Positions 8,429-16,884 of a stretch of 55,732 nucleotides of DNA are shown here, piece after piece. Below the pieces are notes generated by a model, which was not told the DNA's origin, did not search any database, and saw only the letters and a program-made list of their open reading frames with translations. Source of the DNA: Propionivibrio sp. (GTDB lineage Bacteria; Pseudomonadota; Gammaproteobacteria; Burkholderiales; Rhodocyclaceae); the NCBI RefSeq assembly GCF_016790145.1, contig NZ_JAEUOI010000175.1, forward strand, positions 1 through 55,732, given 5' to 3'. The translations under genes and the position numbers were made by a program. Each line of letters opens with the position of its first letter. The stretch's first letter is position 1.

Positions 8429-9631
8429 CTACTGAAAATTACCGGCCAACTCGAAAATCGGCATGTACAACAACAGCACGATGCCGCCGATGACACCGCC
8501 GATGACGGTCATCAACAAAGGTTCGAACAGACGGGTGAAGGTATCCACCAGATCGTTGATCTCCTCGTCGTAAAAGGTGGCGACCGCTTCCATCATGTCA
8601 CCGAGCTGGCCACTGCGCTCGCCGACGGCAATCATGCGCAAGGCGACCGGAGTCGACAGGCCACCACGCTCGGCCGCTTTTGAAAACGGCTGCCCTTGCT
8701 CGATGTCGGCCACTGCCTGCTGCAAACCTGCGCGCAAGGCCACTGGAAGGATGTCGGCGACCATCGCGAGCGTAGTCTTGAGCGGGATGCCGGCGCGCAA
8801 CAGCATGCCGGTGGTGCGGTAGAAACGGGCCAGATAGACGAGGCGAATGCGCTCGCCCAGCGCCGGAACGCGCCATGCGGAATGTGCCAGGGCGGCACGG
8901 ACAGCAGGCAATGAAAACAGTCCGGCCAGTCCGGCGACGGCAAACAAAGCGCCAATCGCCAGCGCGCCAGCGTGATTGTTGATGAAGCCGCCCCAGGCAA
9001 AGAGCAGGCTGGAGAGTCCTTGCGGGTCACGTCCGCTGTCGGCAAAGACGAGGCTGAAGCGTGGCACGACGAAGCCGAGCAGAAAGAGCGTGACCAGCGC
9101 GCCGACCGACATCAGCAATACCGGGTAGATGGCGGCACTGACAATCTTCTTTTTCAGGTCGGCCAGCTTTTCGTGGAAAACGATATAGCGCTGCAATGCC
9201 TCGGGCATATCACCGGTGCGCTCGCTGGCCTTCACCGTCGCCACGTAAAGATCGGGAAAGGCCTCGGGATGGAGCTGCAGTGCTGCCGACAGCGACTGGC
9301 CCTCACGCAGGTGGGCGAGCAGGCTGCCCAGCACGTCGGCGGTGAGCGAACCCTGATCCTGCGCAGACAATGTTTCGAGCCCTTCGACCACGGTCAGCCC
9401 GGCCTTGAGCAGCGAAAGCATCTGACGTGTGAACAGCGGCAGCGGAAACTTGCCGCGACGAGCACGCGACTTGTTTTGCCCGAGTGGGCGTAGCGATACA
9501 ACGACGCCGCCCTGCAAGGCCGGGGCGACCGCCGCCAGATCGGGCGATTCGGCCACGACGCGCAACCGGGATACACCCCTGCCAGGAAACACGGCCATCA
9601 CCTCGTAATCCATGATCGCTCCGACGCTCAC
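8429..9631 (-). CDS. gspF: type II secretion inner-membrane protein GspF
   Basis: The 400-residue protein has two GspF domains: FTRQMLSLLKAGLTVVEGLETL near 68-89 and the matching FYRTTGMLLRAGIPLKTTLAMV near 270-291, with membrane spans near 165-190, 218-240 and 370-390. GspF is the polytopic centre of the assembly platform. It overlaps gspG by four bases. The N-terminal 60 residues are the variable cytoplasmic part. Confidence 0.94.
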   Translation of the reverse strand: MSVGAIMDYEVMAVFPGRGVSRLRVVAESPDLAAVAPALQGGVVVSLRPLGQNKSRARRGKFPLPLFTRQMLSLLKAGLTVVEGLETLSAQDQGSLTADVLGSLLAHLREGQSLSAALQLHPEAFPDLYVATVKASERTGDMPEALQRYIVFHEKLADLKKKIVSAAIYPVLLMSVGALVTLFLLGFVVPRFSLVFADSGRDPQGLSSLLFAWGGFINNHAGALAIGALFAVAGLAGLFSLPAVRAALAHSAWRVPALGERIRLVYLARFYRTTGMLLRAGIPLKTTLAMVADILPVALRAGLQQAVADIEQGQPFSKAAERGGLSTPVALRMIAVGERSGQLGDMMEAVATFYDEEINDLVDTFTRLFEPLLMTVIGGVIGGIVLLLYMPIFELAGNFQ

Positions 9632-10086
9632 CAGTTGGTGATGTCGGCCGCCTCGCCATCACCCCCGGCCTTGCCGTCCTTGCCGAAGGAGAAAAGGTCG
9701 AACTCGCCGTGTTCGCCAGGCTGGCGGTACTGGTAGGCCGTGCCCCAGGGGTCGAGCGGAACATCCTTCCTGAGATACGGCCCCTGCCAGCGGGCTTCGC
9801 CGGCCGGTTGCTTCATCAGCGCGCTCAGCCCCTGCTCGGTGCTCGGATAATGGCCGACATCGAGACGATACTGATCGAGCGCCTTCTCCAGCGCGTCGAT
9901 CTGGGCGCGCGTCGCCTTGATTTCGGATTTGCCGATCTGTGCGAAATACTTCGGTCCGACATAGCCGGCGAGCAGGCCGATAATGACCATGACGACGAGC
10001 AGTTCGAGCAGGGTGAAGCCCTGCTGACGCAGCAAGGAGACCCTGGAAATGCTGCCGGGGAGGAAAGGAAGCAGATTGCCGAGCAT
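9628..10086 (-). CDS. gspG: major pseudopilin GspG
   Basis: The product begins with a leader ending in Gly followed by FTLLELLVVMVIIGLL, the class III prepilin signal with Glu at mature position 5. The rest has the GspG pattern: DQYRLDVGHYPSTEQGL, WQGPYLRKDVPLDPWGT and a C-terminal aspartate-rich loop (GKDGKAGGDGE) that binds calcium in GspG. This assigns the machine to the type II side rather than to type IV pili. It is the first gene of the seven-gene operon. The prepilin peptidase needed to process it is not in the window. Confidence 0.94.
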   Translation of the reverse strand: MLGNLLPFLPGSISRVSLLRQQGFTLLELLVVMVIIGLLAGYVGPKYFAQIGKSEIKATRAQIDALEKALDQYRLDVGHYPSTEQGLSALMKQPAGEARWQGPYLRKDVPLDPWGTAYQYRQPGEHGEFDLFSFGKDGKAGGDGEAADITNW

Positions 10087-10135
10087 GGGATCGCCAAAGT
10101 TTGGTTGAGAACAACGATGATACTAGGCTTCGAGC

Positions 10136-10153
10136 GTTACAGGAACGTGACGT
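10136..10153 (-). promoter_or_regulatory. Pho-box-like repeat before the gspG operon
   Basis: On the minus strand the site reads ACGTCAC-GTTC-CTGTAAC, two heptamers with an 11-base period matching CTGTCAY at 5 and 6 of 7 positions. It ends 49 bases before the gspG ATG. The 10087-10305 gap holds no gene and otherwise shows nothing I can assign. Confidence 0.65.
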
Positions 10154-10305
10154 GCGAAGTACGATTAAGTCACTCGGCTTAATCCTGTCACGTTTGCAAT
10201 GTGCCAGTCGGGTCAGGCCATCAGGCCGCACAAGGGTACGTGCTGTATGGCGAAGCCCGAAATGGTTCCTGCGATGCAGGAAATGTCTGATAACGAGGAA
10301 TACCG

Positions 10306-11046
10306 CTAACCACCCAATGATCTGAAACCGAGATTGCCGAATTGAAGCGAATCACCCGCAACCAGCTTGGAAAAGCGATAGCCTGAACCGCGCACCGTTT
10401 GCACCATCGAATCGCAGTCATGTGGCTCAAGCGCTGAGCGCAATCGCCTGATATGTACATCAATGGTTCGCTCCTCGACGCTGGAACACTCTCCCCAGAC
10501 ACTGACAATCAACTGACGGCGGCTATACACCCGTTCGGAGTGGCTCATCAAAAAATGCAACAAGCGGAATTCCACTGGCCCAAGTTCCACCCCAATGCCA
10601 CGAACCGTGGCTTTTCGAGCGACTGAACTCAGGCATATCTCTCCAGACTCGACGATATCTTCATCCGTTTGCATTTCATGCCGACGCAAGACCGCCTTGA
10701 CACGTGCCACCAGCTCACGGGGAGAAAAGGGTTTGGTCACATAATCATCGACCCCTGCTTCAAGCGCAGCGATTTTATCTACCTCGTCCACCCGTGCCGT
10801 AAGCATGACAACGGGCAGATCGCGCATACGCATATCGGCACGCAAACGGCGCAGTAATTGAAAACCGGACATACCCGGAAGCATCCAGTCAAGGAGAACA
10901 GCATCAGGAGAAGACGAAACAAGCCTTTTCCAGGCCGACTCGGCGTCCACTGATTTTTCAACGGAGTATCCGGCATGGGCCAAAGTCGTCGCGATTAGCG
11001 CTGTTATTGCAGGATCATCTTCAACCACAAGAATTCTTGCAGGCAT
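10306..11046 (-). CDS. PhoB-like OmpR-family response regulator
   Basis: The 246-residue protein has a receiver domain (acidic pocket Asp10-Asp11, phospho-acceptor Asp53 in LLDWMLPG, Thr83 and Lys105 in VTKPFSPREL) and a C-terminal winged helix with VEFRLLHFLMSHSERVYSRRQL and RTIDVHIRRLRSALEP. The receiver motifs LLDWMLPGMSG and the winged-helix text are those of PhoB. A cognate PhoR kinase is not nearby, so this may be a second, locus-specific PhoB paralogue. The last 12 residues (GDSLQFGNLGFR...) extend beyond the usual PhoB end. It is the obvious candidate to bind the Pho-box-like sites around it. Confidence 0.9.
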   Translation of the reverse strand: MPARILVVEDDPAITALIATTLAHAGYSVEKSVDAESAWKRLVSSSPDAVLLDWMLPGMSGFQLLRRLRADMRMRDLPVVMLTARVDEVDKIAALEAGVDDYVTKPFSPRELVARVKAVLRRHEMQTDEDIVESGEICLSSVARKATVRGIGVELGPVEFRLLHFLMSHSERVYSRRQLIVSVWGECSSVEERTIDVHIRRLRSALEPHDCDSMVQTVRGSGYRFSKLVAGDSLQFGNLGFRSLGG

Positions 11047-11190
11047 TTTATATCTCAGGATGAAACACGGAATTCACTGGAAGATAACCCAGCCAGATTA
11101 CGAAAATATGATACGCATGTTTTCGTTCAGGTGATTTAGTCAGAAAATGCAGGTCGGTTCAGGTCGCCAGACTGCACCCGAAGTCTCCAT

Positions 11191-11784
11191 TCACGATCCC
11201 GATCGCAGGCCATCGAGCTTGTCGCGCAGGTCCTCGACGGCGTTCTCGATCTCGACCCGCTTCAGGCCGGTGAACGGTTCGCTCTGCAGCGCGCTGTCGA
11301 GGCACGTTTTTTTCTCGTAGAGTTCCAGCACCTCGCCACTGACCTTGCGCAGTTCGTTGCCACGTTCGACGCAGGTGGCATGCTGCTGCCTTTCTGCAGA
11401 CAGTGCCGACTGCAAGCGCTTGCCCTCAGCTTCGGCCGCACGCTGGGCCTCCTGGGTCTTGCGCAGTTCGGCCTCGGTTTCGGCCAGTTTGGCCGCCACC
11501 GCGTCGCGCGCCGAGCGCAGGCCGTTCACATCGCGCTTCAGCGCGCTGGCGCGAAGCGCCTCGCTTTCTGCCCTCTTTTTTTCCTCGTCAAGTTCGCTCT
11601 CCACGGCGGCCTTCTGCGCCGCCAACTGGGCTTTTTCCTGCTCCAGCTTGCGCTGCGCCTGCTGCATTCGACGCACCTGCTCCTTGTTCGGGTCGGCTTT
11701 TTTATCAGCGGCCAACGCCGGTGAAACGGCCAATGCCGACATCAGCAGTAGCAGCGCTGCGACCGATGTCTTAGAAGCGTACAT
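11191..11784 (-). CDS. exported coiled-coil protein, function unknown
   Basis: From the ATG at 11784 the 197-residue product has a signal peptide (LLLLMSALAVSPALA, cleavage about residue 25) and then an almost continuous charged coiled coil (EQEKAQLAAQKAAVESELDE...) to about residue 140, ending in a short segment with two Cys (ATCVERG and KTCLDS). The ATG is inside the last codons of the porin gene (a 14-base overlap in another frame), so translation is probably coupled to the porin. It could be a periplasmic spacer or scaffold for the porin or the TonB system. I do not recognise a named family. Confidence 0.75.
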   Translation of the reverse strand: MYASKTSVAALLLLMSALAVSPALAADKKADPNKEQVRRMQQAQRKLEQEKAQLAAQKAAVESELDEEKKRAESEALRASALKRDVNGLRSARDAVAAKLAETEAELRKTQEAQRAAEAEGKRLQSALSAERQQHATCVERGNELRKVSGEVLELYEKKTCLDSALQSEPFTGLKRVEIENAVEDLRDKLDGLRSGS

Positions 11785-13408
11785 TGACATCCGCCTGGAG
11801 GACATCCACCGCATAACGCTGTGATGGAACAAGCGAGAAGGAATCAATCGACTCCGCCGACAACCAGCGCAGGTTCAGCCAGGCATTCTGGTCGACAGCG
11901 TAGCTCAGACCCAGCGTATAACCTTTCATGTTGGTGCCGCCCAGACCGAAATCGGAATCCGTAAAGCCGTCGATCGTCGCATCGGATCCGAGGAAGCGGT
12001 AAGAAAAAGTCGCCTGCCAGTCATGACGCTTCTCCAGCTTCGGCATGCCGACGGCTACCTTGTAAAGATAGCCGTAATCCTTGCCGTCGGTCAGCGCGAT
12101 TCCGGTACGGCGCTTGATTTCGCTGCGGCTGTATGCCGTGTTCTTGACGTAATCGGCGGTCAGGATAACGTGCACCGGATCAAAATGAGCCAGGTCGACC
12201 ATGGCCGTCAGATTGAGCGGACGGAACTTTGAAGCCAGACCCCAATACTGGGGTGCCTCTCCATCGGTGCGATCAAAATCCGTGAGAAACAGCGTGTTGC
12301 CTTTCTGCCGCAAACTATTTCCATATCCATATTGACCGAAACCCGGGACCAGATCGATTCCTGGGTCACCGTCCGGTTGACCTCCCATATTGTTGTAGTC
12401 GTACAAGGCGGCACCGACGGTCAGGCTGGACTTGTGCGTCATGTCCCACTTGGCGCCCGCCTGCACCGCACTCAACCAGCGGGTACTTGAATTGGGTGGA
12501 TTGTCGGCTGTAATCGGGAAGGCGCCGATGGTCAGGAATGGCTTAATGCTACCATCGCCAATTGCCGGTTTGAAGGTCGCCGCGATACCATCGAAATTCA
12601 GATCCTCATCCCACACCAGGTCGGTGGAGAAGAAGGGATTCGGAATTCGCCCGCCGATGATCGTTAGCCAATCGGCAGGCTGGTACCTGATGTAGGCACG
12701 ATCCACGTAAAGGGTGTACTTGTTGAAATTCGTACCGAGGGTCTGGTTGGTCGACACTCGATCGGTATCATTGCCAGTCGTCAGACGGACACCCGCGCTC
12801 CAGTCGTCGGAAATCCTGGCCAGCATGCCAAGGCGCGCGCGCAGGCGATAGAGATCCTGGTCATTGGTGGTATTGGCGGTCGGCCCTGTCTGCAAGGTAC
12901 CTGTCAGGAAATTGGCTGCACGGGTGGTACCACTATCCGCAGCAAAAATATAGTCGATGGGCGGCGCGTTGTTCGGGTCGAACTGGTTCATCTGATAGCG
13001 CAAGCGAAGATCGCCCTCCCACATGATTCGGTCGAGCCAAGAGGGAACGGCATTGGGTTCGGCCCAGCGCTCGGCTTTGGCCTGCGCCAAAACTTCCTGC
13101 TTGAGCTGGTCGCGAATTTCGTTCTTTACCGTTTCCGGAACGTATTGCACACGAACCGGCGCACCGGCCTTGGGTTTCTCTGCCGCCACAGTTTTTGCTG
13201 CCTTGACCTGAGCGGCCTTGACCATTGCTTCGGCCTGTTCGCGGCTGAATACCTTCTGCTCGACGAGTGCGTCGATCAGGTTCAGCGTCGTTTCGCGTAG
13301 CGCCTCAAGAGACTCGCGATCATCCGCACGTACCGGTTGTCCGATGACCAGCGAAGTGAATAGCAACCCGACGATTACCCGACAGGCGTGTTTTGAATTG
13401 GATTTCAT
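11771..13408 (-). CDS. outer-membrane porin (putative porin family)
   Basis: The 545-residue protein has a signal peptide (cleavage near VRADD, residue 28), a periplasmic helical stretch (residues 30-130, rich in Lys/Glu/Ala) and then a beta-rich barrel with alternating aromatic residues and the start LDRIMWEGDLRLRYQMNQF. It ends in Phe (DVNVRF), the signature for BAM-dependent insertion. This resembles the putative porin family common in proteobacteria. Substrate specificity cannot be read from sequence. Its position next to a PhoB-like regulator suggests phosphate or phosphorylated solutes, but no Pho box was found in front of it. Confidence 0.85.
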   Translation of the reverse strand: MKSNSKHACRVIVGLLFTSLVIGQPVRADDRESLEALRETTLNLIDALVEQKVFSREQAEAMVKAAQVKAAKTVAAEKPKAGAPVRVQYVPETVKNEIRDQLKQEVLAQAKAERWAEPNAVPSWLDRIMWEGDLRLRYQMNQFDPNNAPPIDYIFAADSGTTRAANFLTGTLQTGPTANTTNDQDLYRLRARLGMLARISDDWSAGVRLTTGNDTDRVSTNQTLGTNFNKYTLYVDRAYIRYQPADWLTIIGGRIPNPFFSTDLVWDEDLNFDGIAATFKPAIGDGSIKPFLTIGAFPITADNPPNSSTRWLSAVQAGAKWDMTHKSSLTVGAALYDYNNMGGQPDGDPGIDLVPGFGQYGYGNSLRQKGNTLFLTDFDRTDGEAPQYWGLASKFRPLNLTAMVDLAHFDPVHVILTADYVKNTAYSRSEIKRRTGIALTDGKDYGYLYKVAVGMPKLEKRHDWQATFSYRFLGSDATIDGFTDSDFGLGGTNMKGYTLGLSYAVDQNAWLNLRWLSAESIDSFSLVPSQRYAVDVLQADVNVRF

Positions 13409-13450
13409 CTCGTTCTCTCAGTTTGTTTCATCCTGAAAAGCTCAGTCCAG

Positions 13451-13544
13451 TAGGTCGGTAAGCCCAGATGGCGCAACCCGAACGTCCTTTTCAACGTCCG
13501 CAACCGCCTCTGTCGGGTTACGCCCTCTGGGTTTGCCCGACCTG
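13451..13544. repeat. long imperfect inverted repeat between porin and tonB
   Basis: Arms 13451-13481 and 13513-13544 pair as GGTCGG..AAGCCCAGA..GCG..AACCCGA with its complement. It has the TCGGGTTA/TAACCCGA core seen at two other intergenic sites here. It is probably a mobile REP-like intergenic element that can also act as a hairpin between the tonB transcript and the porin gene. Confidence 0.7.
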
Positions 13545-13572
13545 CAAATATCCTTCGCTACGTTTTCTCTGA

Positions 13573-14229
13573 TCAGACCGCACCCCGGTTGGTGACGCGA
13601 ATCCTGATCGGTTGCACCAGTTTCTCGGGCATCGCCTCACGCATCGGCGGAATCTGCTGCAAGGATTCACGCAGCAACTGATCCAGCTTTTCAAAACCTG
13701 TCGTACCGGCCAGTTCCGCCCTTTCGATCGAGCCGTCGCGGCGCAGCCAGATTTTCACGGTGACCGTATAGTCCGACTCACGCAGCTTTCGCGTGCGGCT
13801 CAGTTGCTCCTGAAAATGCCGTTGCAGGCGACCGGCAAAGGTACCTGCACCACCGATGCCGCCGATCGACCCGCCGCTGTATTCGCGCCCGACCGTGCCG
13901 GCACCGAAGGGCCCGCCACCCTCGCCGGCCACGCCCTCCATCTTCAGCGGCTCGTTTTGCGCGGGTTGAGGCGCCTGCTCGGTGGGCTGGACGACTTTGA
14001 CTTCCTTCTTGTCTTCCTTCGGCGGCTCCGGTTTCTTTTCCTCCTTGGGCGGTGGCGGTGGCGGCTTGTCCGGCATCAGCGTCACCGTCGGCGGCTTGCG
14101 CGGCTTGCCCGTTTTGCTGCCCATCAGGCTCTTGACGCCGAGGCCGATCAGGCCGAGCAAGGCCAGGCCAGCGAGCGCAATGACAAGGTTTTTCAGCCAG
14201 CGGCGAGGTGGCGGATTGGCGGTCTCCAT
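13573..14229 (-). CDS. TonB-like energy transducer
   Basis: The 218-residue protein has an N-terminal membrane span (NLVIALAGLALLGLIGLGV, about residues 15-33), a Pro-Lys-Glu rigid region (PPPPPKEEKKPEPPKED near 57-73), a Gly-rich hinge (residues 100-130) and a C-terminal domain with YTVTVKIWLRRDGSIERAEL like the TonB C-terminus. It ends the exbB-exbD-exbD-tonB set. The genes are spaced by a few bases, so it is co-transcribed. TonB carries proton-motive energy to outer-membrane proteins; the target here is not known. Confidence 0.88.
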   Translation of the reverse strand: METANPPPRRWLKNLVIALAGLALLGLIGLGVKSLMGSKTGKPRKPPTVTLMPDKPPPPPPKEEKKPEPPKEDKKEVKVVQPTEQAPQPAQNEPLKMEGVAGEGGGPFGAGTVGREYSGGSIGGIGGAGTFAGRLQRHFQEQLSRTRKLRESDYTVTVKIWLRRDGSIERAELAGTTGFEKLDQLLRESLQQIPPMREAMPEKLVQPIRIRVTNRGAV

Positions 14230-14234
14230 GGCGC

Positions 14235-14639
14235 CTAGTTTCCAATTTTCGACGTGATCAGACCCACCGAACCGATGCCCATGGCACCGGTGAGGTCGAG
14301 TACTTCAACCACCCGCGCGAAATTGACGGCCGGATCGCCCTTGAGCACGACCGAGGCCTGCGGGTCGCGCGCCAGTGTGGCCTTGAGCTGTACCTCGAGT
14401 TCGCGCACGCTGACGCCAACGCCATTCAGGTGCAATGAGCCGTCCGGCCGGATCTGGATGATCCTGATCTCGTGCTTTTCGGTGCTCGGCTTGGTCGACG
14501 GCTTCGGCAGGTTGATCGACAGCCCCTGCACCGATGCCGTAGTCATCAGGATGAAGATAACCAGCAGCACGTAGGCAAGATCGAGCATCGGCGTCACATT
14601 GATACTGTCGTAGGGTTTGGTTTCGGCCTGAACCTGCAT
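14235..14639 (-). CDS. ExbD-like biopolymer transport protein (second copy)
   Basis: The 134-residue product has the ExbD plan: short cytoplasmic tail, one span with the essential Asp (Asp20 in NVTPMLDLAYVLLVIF), and a periplasmic domain. It is similar to the next gene upstream, which shares the VTPMLDLAYVLLVIF core, so the two are tandem duplicates that may form a mixed ExbD dimer in the motor pore. Confidence 0.92.
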   Translation of the reverse strand: MQVQAETKPYDSINVTPMLDLAYVLLVIFILMTTASVQGLSINLPKPSTKPSTEKHEIRIIQIRPDGSLHLNGVGVSVRELEVQLKATLARDPQASVVLKGDPAVNFARVVEVLDLTGAMGIGSVGLITSKIGN

Positions 14640-14643
14640 GGTC

Positions 14644-15051
14644 TTACCTCGGCGCGGCGCGCGTCGTGGCCAGACCGAGGCTGGTAATTTCGTTGCGTTT
14701 GAGCAACTCCATCACCTCCATGACCCTGGCGTACTGGACATGCGCATCGCCCTTGATGACGATCGACAGCGCCGGGTTTGCCGAGCGGTACTGTGCCAGA
14801 CGAAGGTCGAGTTGCTCCATGGTCACCGGATAGGCGTCGAGAAACACGTCGCCGCGCTGGTTGATGGTTACCGCCTTGGTCCCGGGCTTTGCCAGGCTGG
14901 CGGTGGCCTGGGTTTTCGGCAGGTCGACCTTGACCCCCTGCACCGAAGCCGTGGTCATGATGATGAAGATGACCAGCAATACGTAGGCGAGGTCGAGCAT
15001 CGGCGTGACATTGATCTCGTCATAGGGCTGGTTGTCTTGCTGAACGTGCAT
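14644..15051 (-). CDS. ExbD-like biopolymer transport protein (first copy)
   Basis: The 135-residue product has Asp20 in NVTPMLDLAYVLLVIF and the usual periplasmic domain (LSIVIKGDAHVQYARVMEVM). It lies 16 bases after the large ExbB-like gene and 4 bases before its paralogue. Two ExbD copies with one ExbB is a known arrangement in some TonB systems, often linked to large outer-membrane substrates. Confidence 0.92.
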   Translation of the reverse strand: MHVQQDNQPYDEINVTPMLDLAYVLLVIFIIMTTASVQGVKVDLPKTQATASLAKPGTKAVTINQRGDVFLDAYPVTMEQLDLRLAQYRSANPALSIVIKGDAHVQYARVMEVMELLKRNEITSLGLATTRAAPR

Positions 15052-15067
15052 GGTCAGCGCTTCTGCA

Positions 15068-16804
15068 TCAGGTCGAGTACAGCTCGGCCGCTTCGGTCAG
15101 AAACTGATCGGCGAACACCTGTGTGTCGGCAGAAACGTTCTTGATCTGGATCGCCAGCCAGTTGTATCCAAACAACGCCGGAATCGCCACCGCCAGGCCC
15201 GCTACGGTGGCCACCAGCGCCGCTGCGATTCCCGGTGCGATCGAATTCACATTGACGTCGCCGGCGGCGGCGATCGCTGCGAAGGTGATCATCACGCCGA
15301 CCACCGTGCCGAGCAGACCAAGGAAGGGGCCGCCCGAGATGGCAATTGTCAGCAGAACGATCTGACTGTTCAGGCGCTGATTTTCACGCACCATCGCCGC
15401 GTCCATGGACGCCCGGATAGCATTTAGCGCCGCCCCCGACAGGCTGTTCTCCTTCCCGCTTGCGCTTTGCGCCTCAAAACGGTGTCGCATCTCCTCGATA
15501 CCGATCCTGTAGAGACGGAAAATGGTCGAATGACGCAATGCAGCGTCAGCAGTTATCGCCTTGGTGTCCAGCGAATCCGGTCGCAGCAGCTTGCGCGAGT
15601 TGTCGCGGAAATGGTTGATGAAGGTATCGTTGGCCTTGTTGGCGCGTCCGAGAAACAGCGTCTTGCCGATCATCACGGCAACACTGACGACACCCATGAC
15701 GGCCAGGATGGCAATAACAACCCAGCCGTCGACCGTTAGCGCACCAAGCAGGATGCCGATATACGACGCACTCTCACCAGCCGATTCTTCCTCGGCGGAG
15801 AACATCGGGCTATCCGGCTGCTGACTGCCATGCAGCGCTTTGATATAGTCAGCCGAACGTGCCGCTGCGGCGAGCGTCACTTCATCGAGTTCGCCGCGAA
15901 AACCAGCGCCGATCGCGATGTCGCCGCCGCTGTCGGCAATCGCTACCTCGGCCGTACCGGCCTCGGCACCTTCATGATAGAAGGTCAGCTTGCCACCGAT
16001 GACGGTCAGAGCCACATGCTGCCAGATGTCGGCCAGCACGCTAGCCTTCGAGGCAATTTCCTTGCCGTTAACCACGGCCACCAGCTTGCCGCCCTTGAGC
16101 GCCAGCGCCAGCCCCTGGCCTTTTTCGCTTTGCTGAAACAACGTCGCGCTCAAATTGACCGCCGGCTTGATCCAGGCAGTAAAGGTCAGCCCGTTGGCGG
16201 CAACCAGCTTCAAGGAGGACGAGGCCGGTATGGTCAGCACCGTGCTGCCATCGAGGCTGGCCGCGTCGCCCAGCGGCCCGGGCACGACCTTCACACTGAT
16301 CTCGCGCGGGTGGTTGCCGTTGCCTGTCGAATCGCGCAGCGGGCCATTTTCGGAGAAATGCAGCACCAGGTTCTGCGGCGTATCGTAGCTGCCCCTGGCA
16401 TCGCTGGCTGCGCTCGCCTTTTCATTACCCCACAGCAGGTTGAGCGCATCGGTCTTCGCCGCAGGCGACAGTTTGGGTTGTTGCACCCAGACCACGCCCA
16501 GCTCGTTTGCCGAATCGTATTTTTCGATATGGAAACGCAAGGGCGTCTTGCCGTCTGCGGCCGTCACGCGCAGATCGCTTCCATCAGGCTTCGCCTCGGC
16601 AAAGGGAAAGTTACCGGTGTGCAGGCGCAGCGCGAGCGGCAACTGGCTGGCACCCTGCTTGAGTTCAACGCCCTCGGCGGTGGTATCGATCAGCGTTTTC
16701 TGCTTGTGCTTCCAGTCATCGGCATTGAAGCCATCCGCCGCGTGGGCGGCCAGGGCCAGCAGGCTTGCCAGCGCAAGCATCCGGTGTGCAAGGTTTCTCA
16801 TCAT
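15068..16804 (-). CDS. ExbB/TolQ/MotA-family protein with periplasmic DUF2341 and LamG-like domains
   Basis: This 578-residue ExbB is more than twice the usual size. After a signal peptide (LALASLLALAAHAADG) comes a DUF2341-like region (about 24-140, with LPLALRLHTGNFPF and GVVWVQQPKL), then a LamG/concanavalin-like sandwich (about 145-330, with LVLHFSENGPLRDSTGNGN and FTAWIKP), then the MotA/TolQ/ExbB channel part (about 350-578, with spans near 350-375, 490-515 and 535-555). The N-terminal part would be periplasmic and could bind sugar or protein, so the motor may be gated by a ligand. An 80-base gap separates it from the fhaB-like gene upstream. Confidence 0.88.
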   Translation of the reverse strand: MMRNLAHRMLALASLLALAAHAADGFNADDWKHKQKTLIDTTAEGVELKQGASQLPLALRLHTGNFPFAEAKPDGSDLRVTAADGKTPLRFHIEKYDSANELGVVWVQQPKLSPAAKTDALNLLWGNEKASAASDARGSYDTPQNLVLHFSENGPLRDSTGNGNHPREISVKVVPGPLGDAASLDGSTVLTIPASSSLKLVAANGLTFTAWIKPAVNLSATLFQQSEKGQGLALALKGGKLVAVVNGKEIASKASVLADIWQHVALTVIGGKLTFYHEGAEAGTAEVAIADSGGDIAIGAGFRGELDEVTLAAAARSADYIKALHGSQQPDSPMFSAEEESAGESASYIGILLGALTVDGWVVIAILAVMGVVSVAVMIGKTLFLGRANKANDTFINHFRDNSRKLLRPDSLDTKAITADAALRHSTIFRLYRIGIEEMRHRFEAQSASGKENSLSGAALNAIRASMDAAMVRENQRLNSQIVLLTIAISGGPFLGLLGTVVGVMITFAAIAAAGDVNVNSIAPGIAAALVATVAGLAVAIPALFGYNWLAIQIKNVSADTQVFADQFLTEAAELYST

Positions 16805-16837
16805 GTCCAGATTGTTGTTGGGTTGATCGATTATCGA

Positions 16838-16855
16838 ATTCTTTTGTTACAGGCG
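16838..16855 (-). promoter_or_regulatory. weak Pho half-site before the exbB operon
   Basis: The minus strand carries one good heptamer (CTGTAAC) 40 bases before the exbB-like ATG; the expected partner 11 bases upstream (GTTTAGC) matches only 3 of 7. It may be a degenerate Pho box or chance. The operon could equally be served by read-through from the fhaB-like gene. Confidence 0.25.
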
Positions 16856-16884
16856 TGCTAAACCGATGCCGCCAGAACAAGGAA

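Noticed and set aside
15830-16861. 343-residue plus-strand frame opposite the ExbB fusion
   Set aside because: Shadow of the minus-strand gene; no motif.
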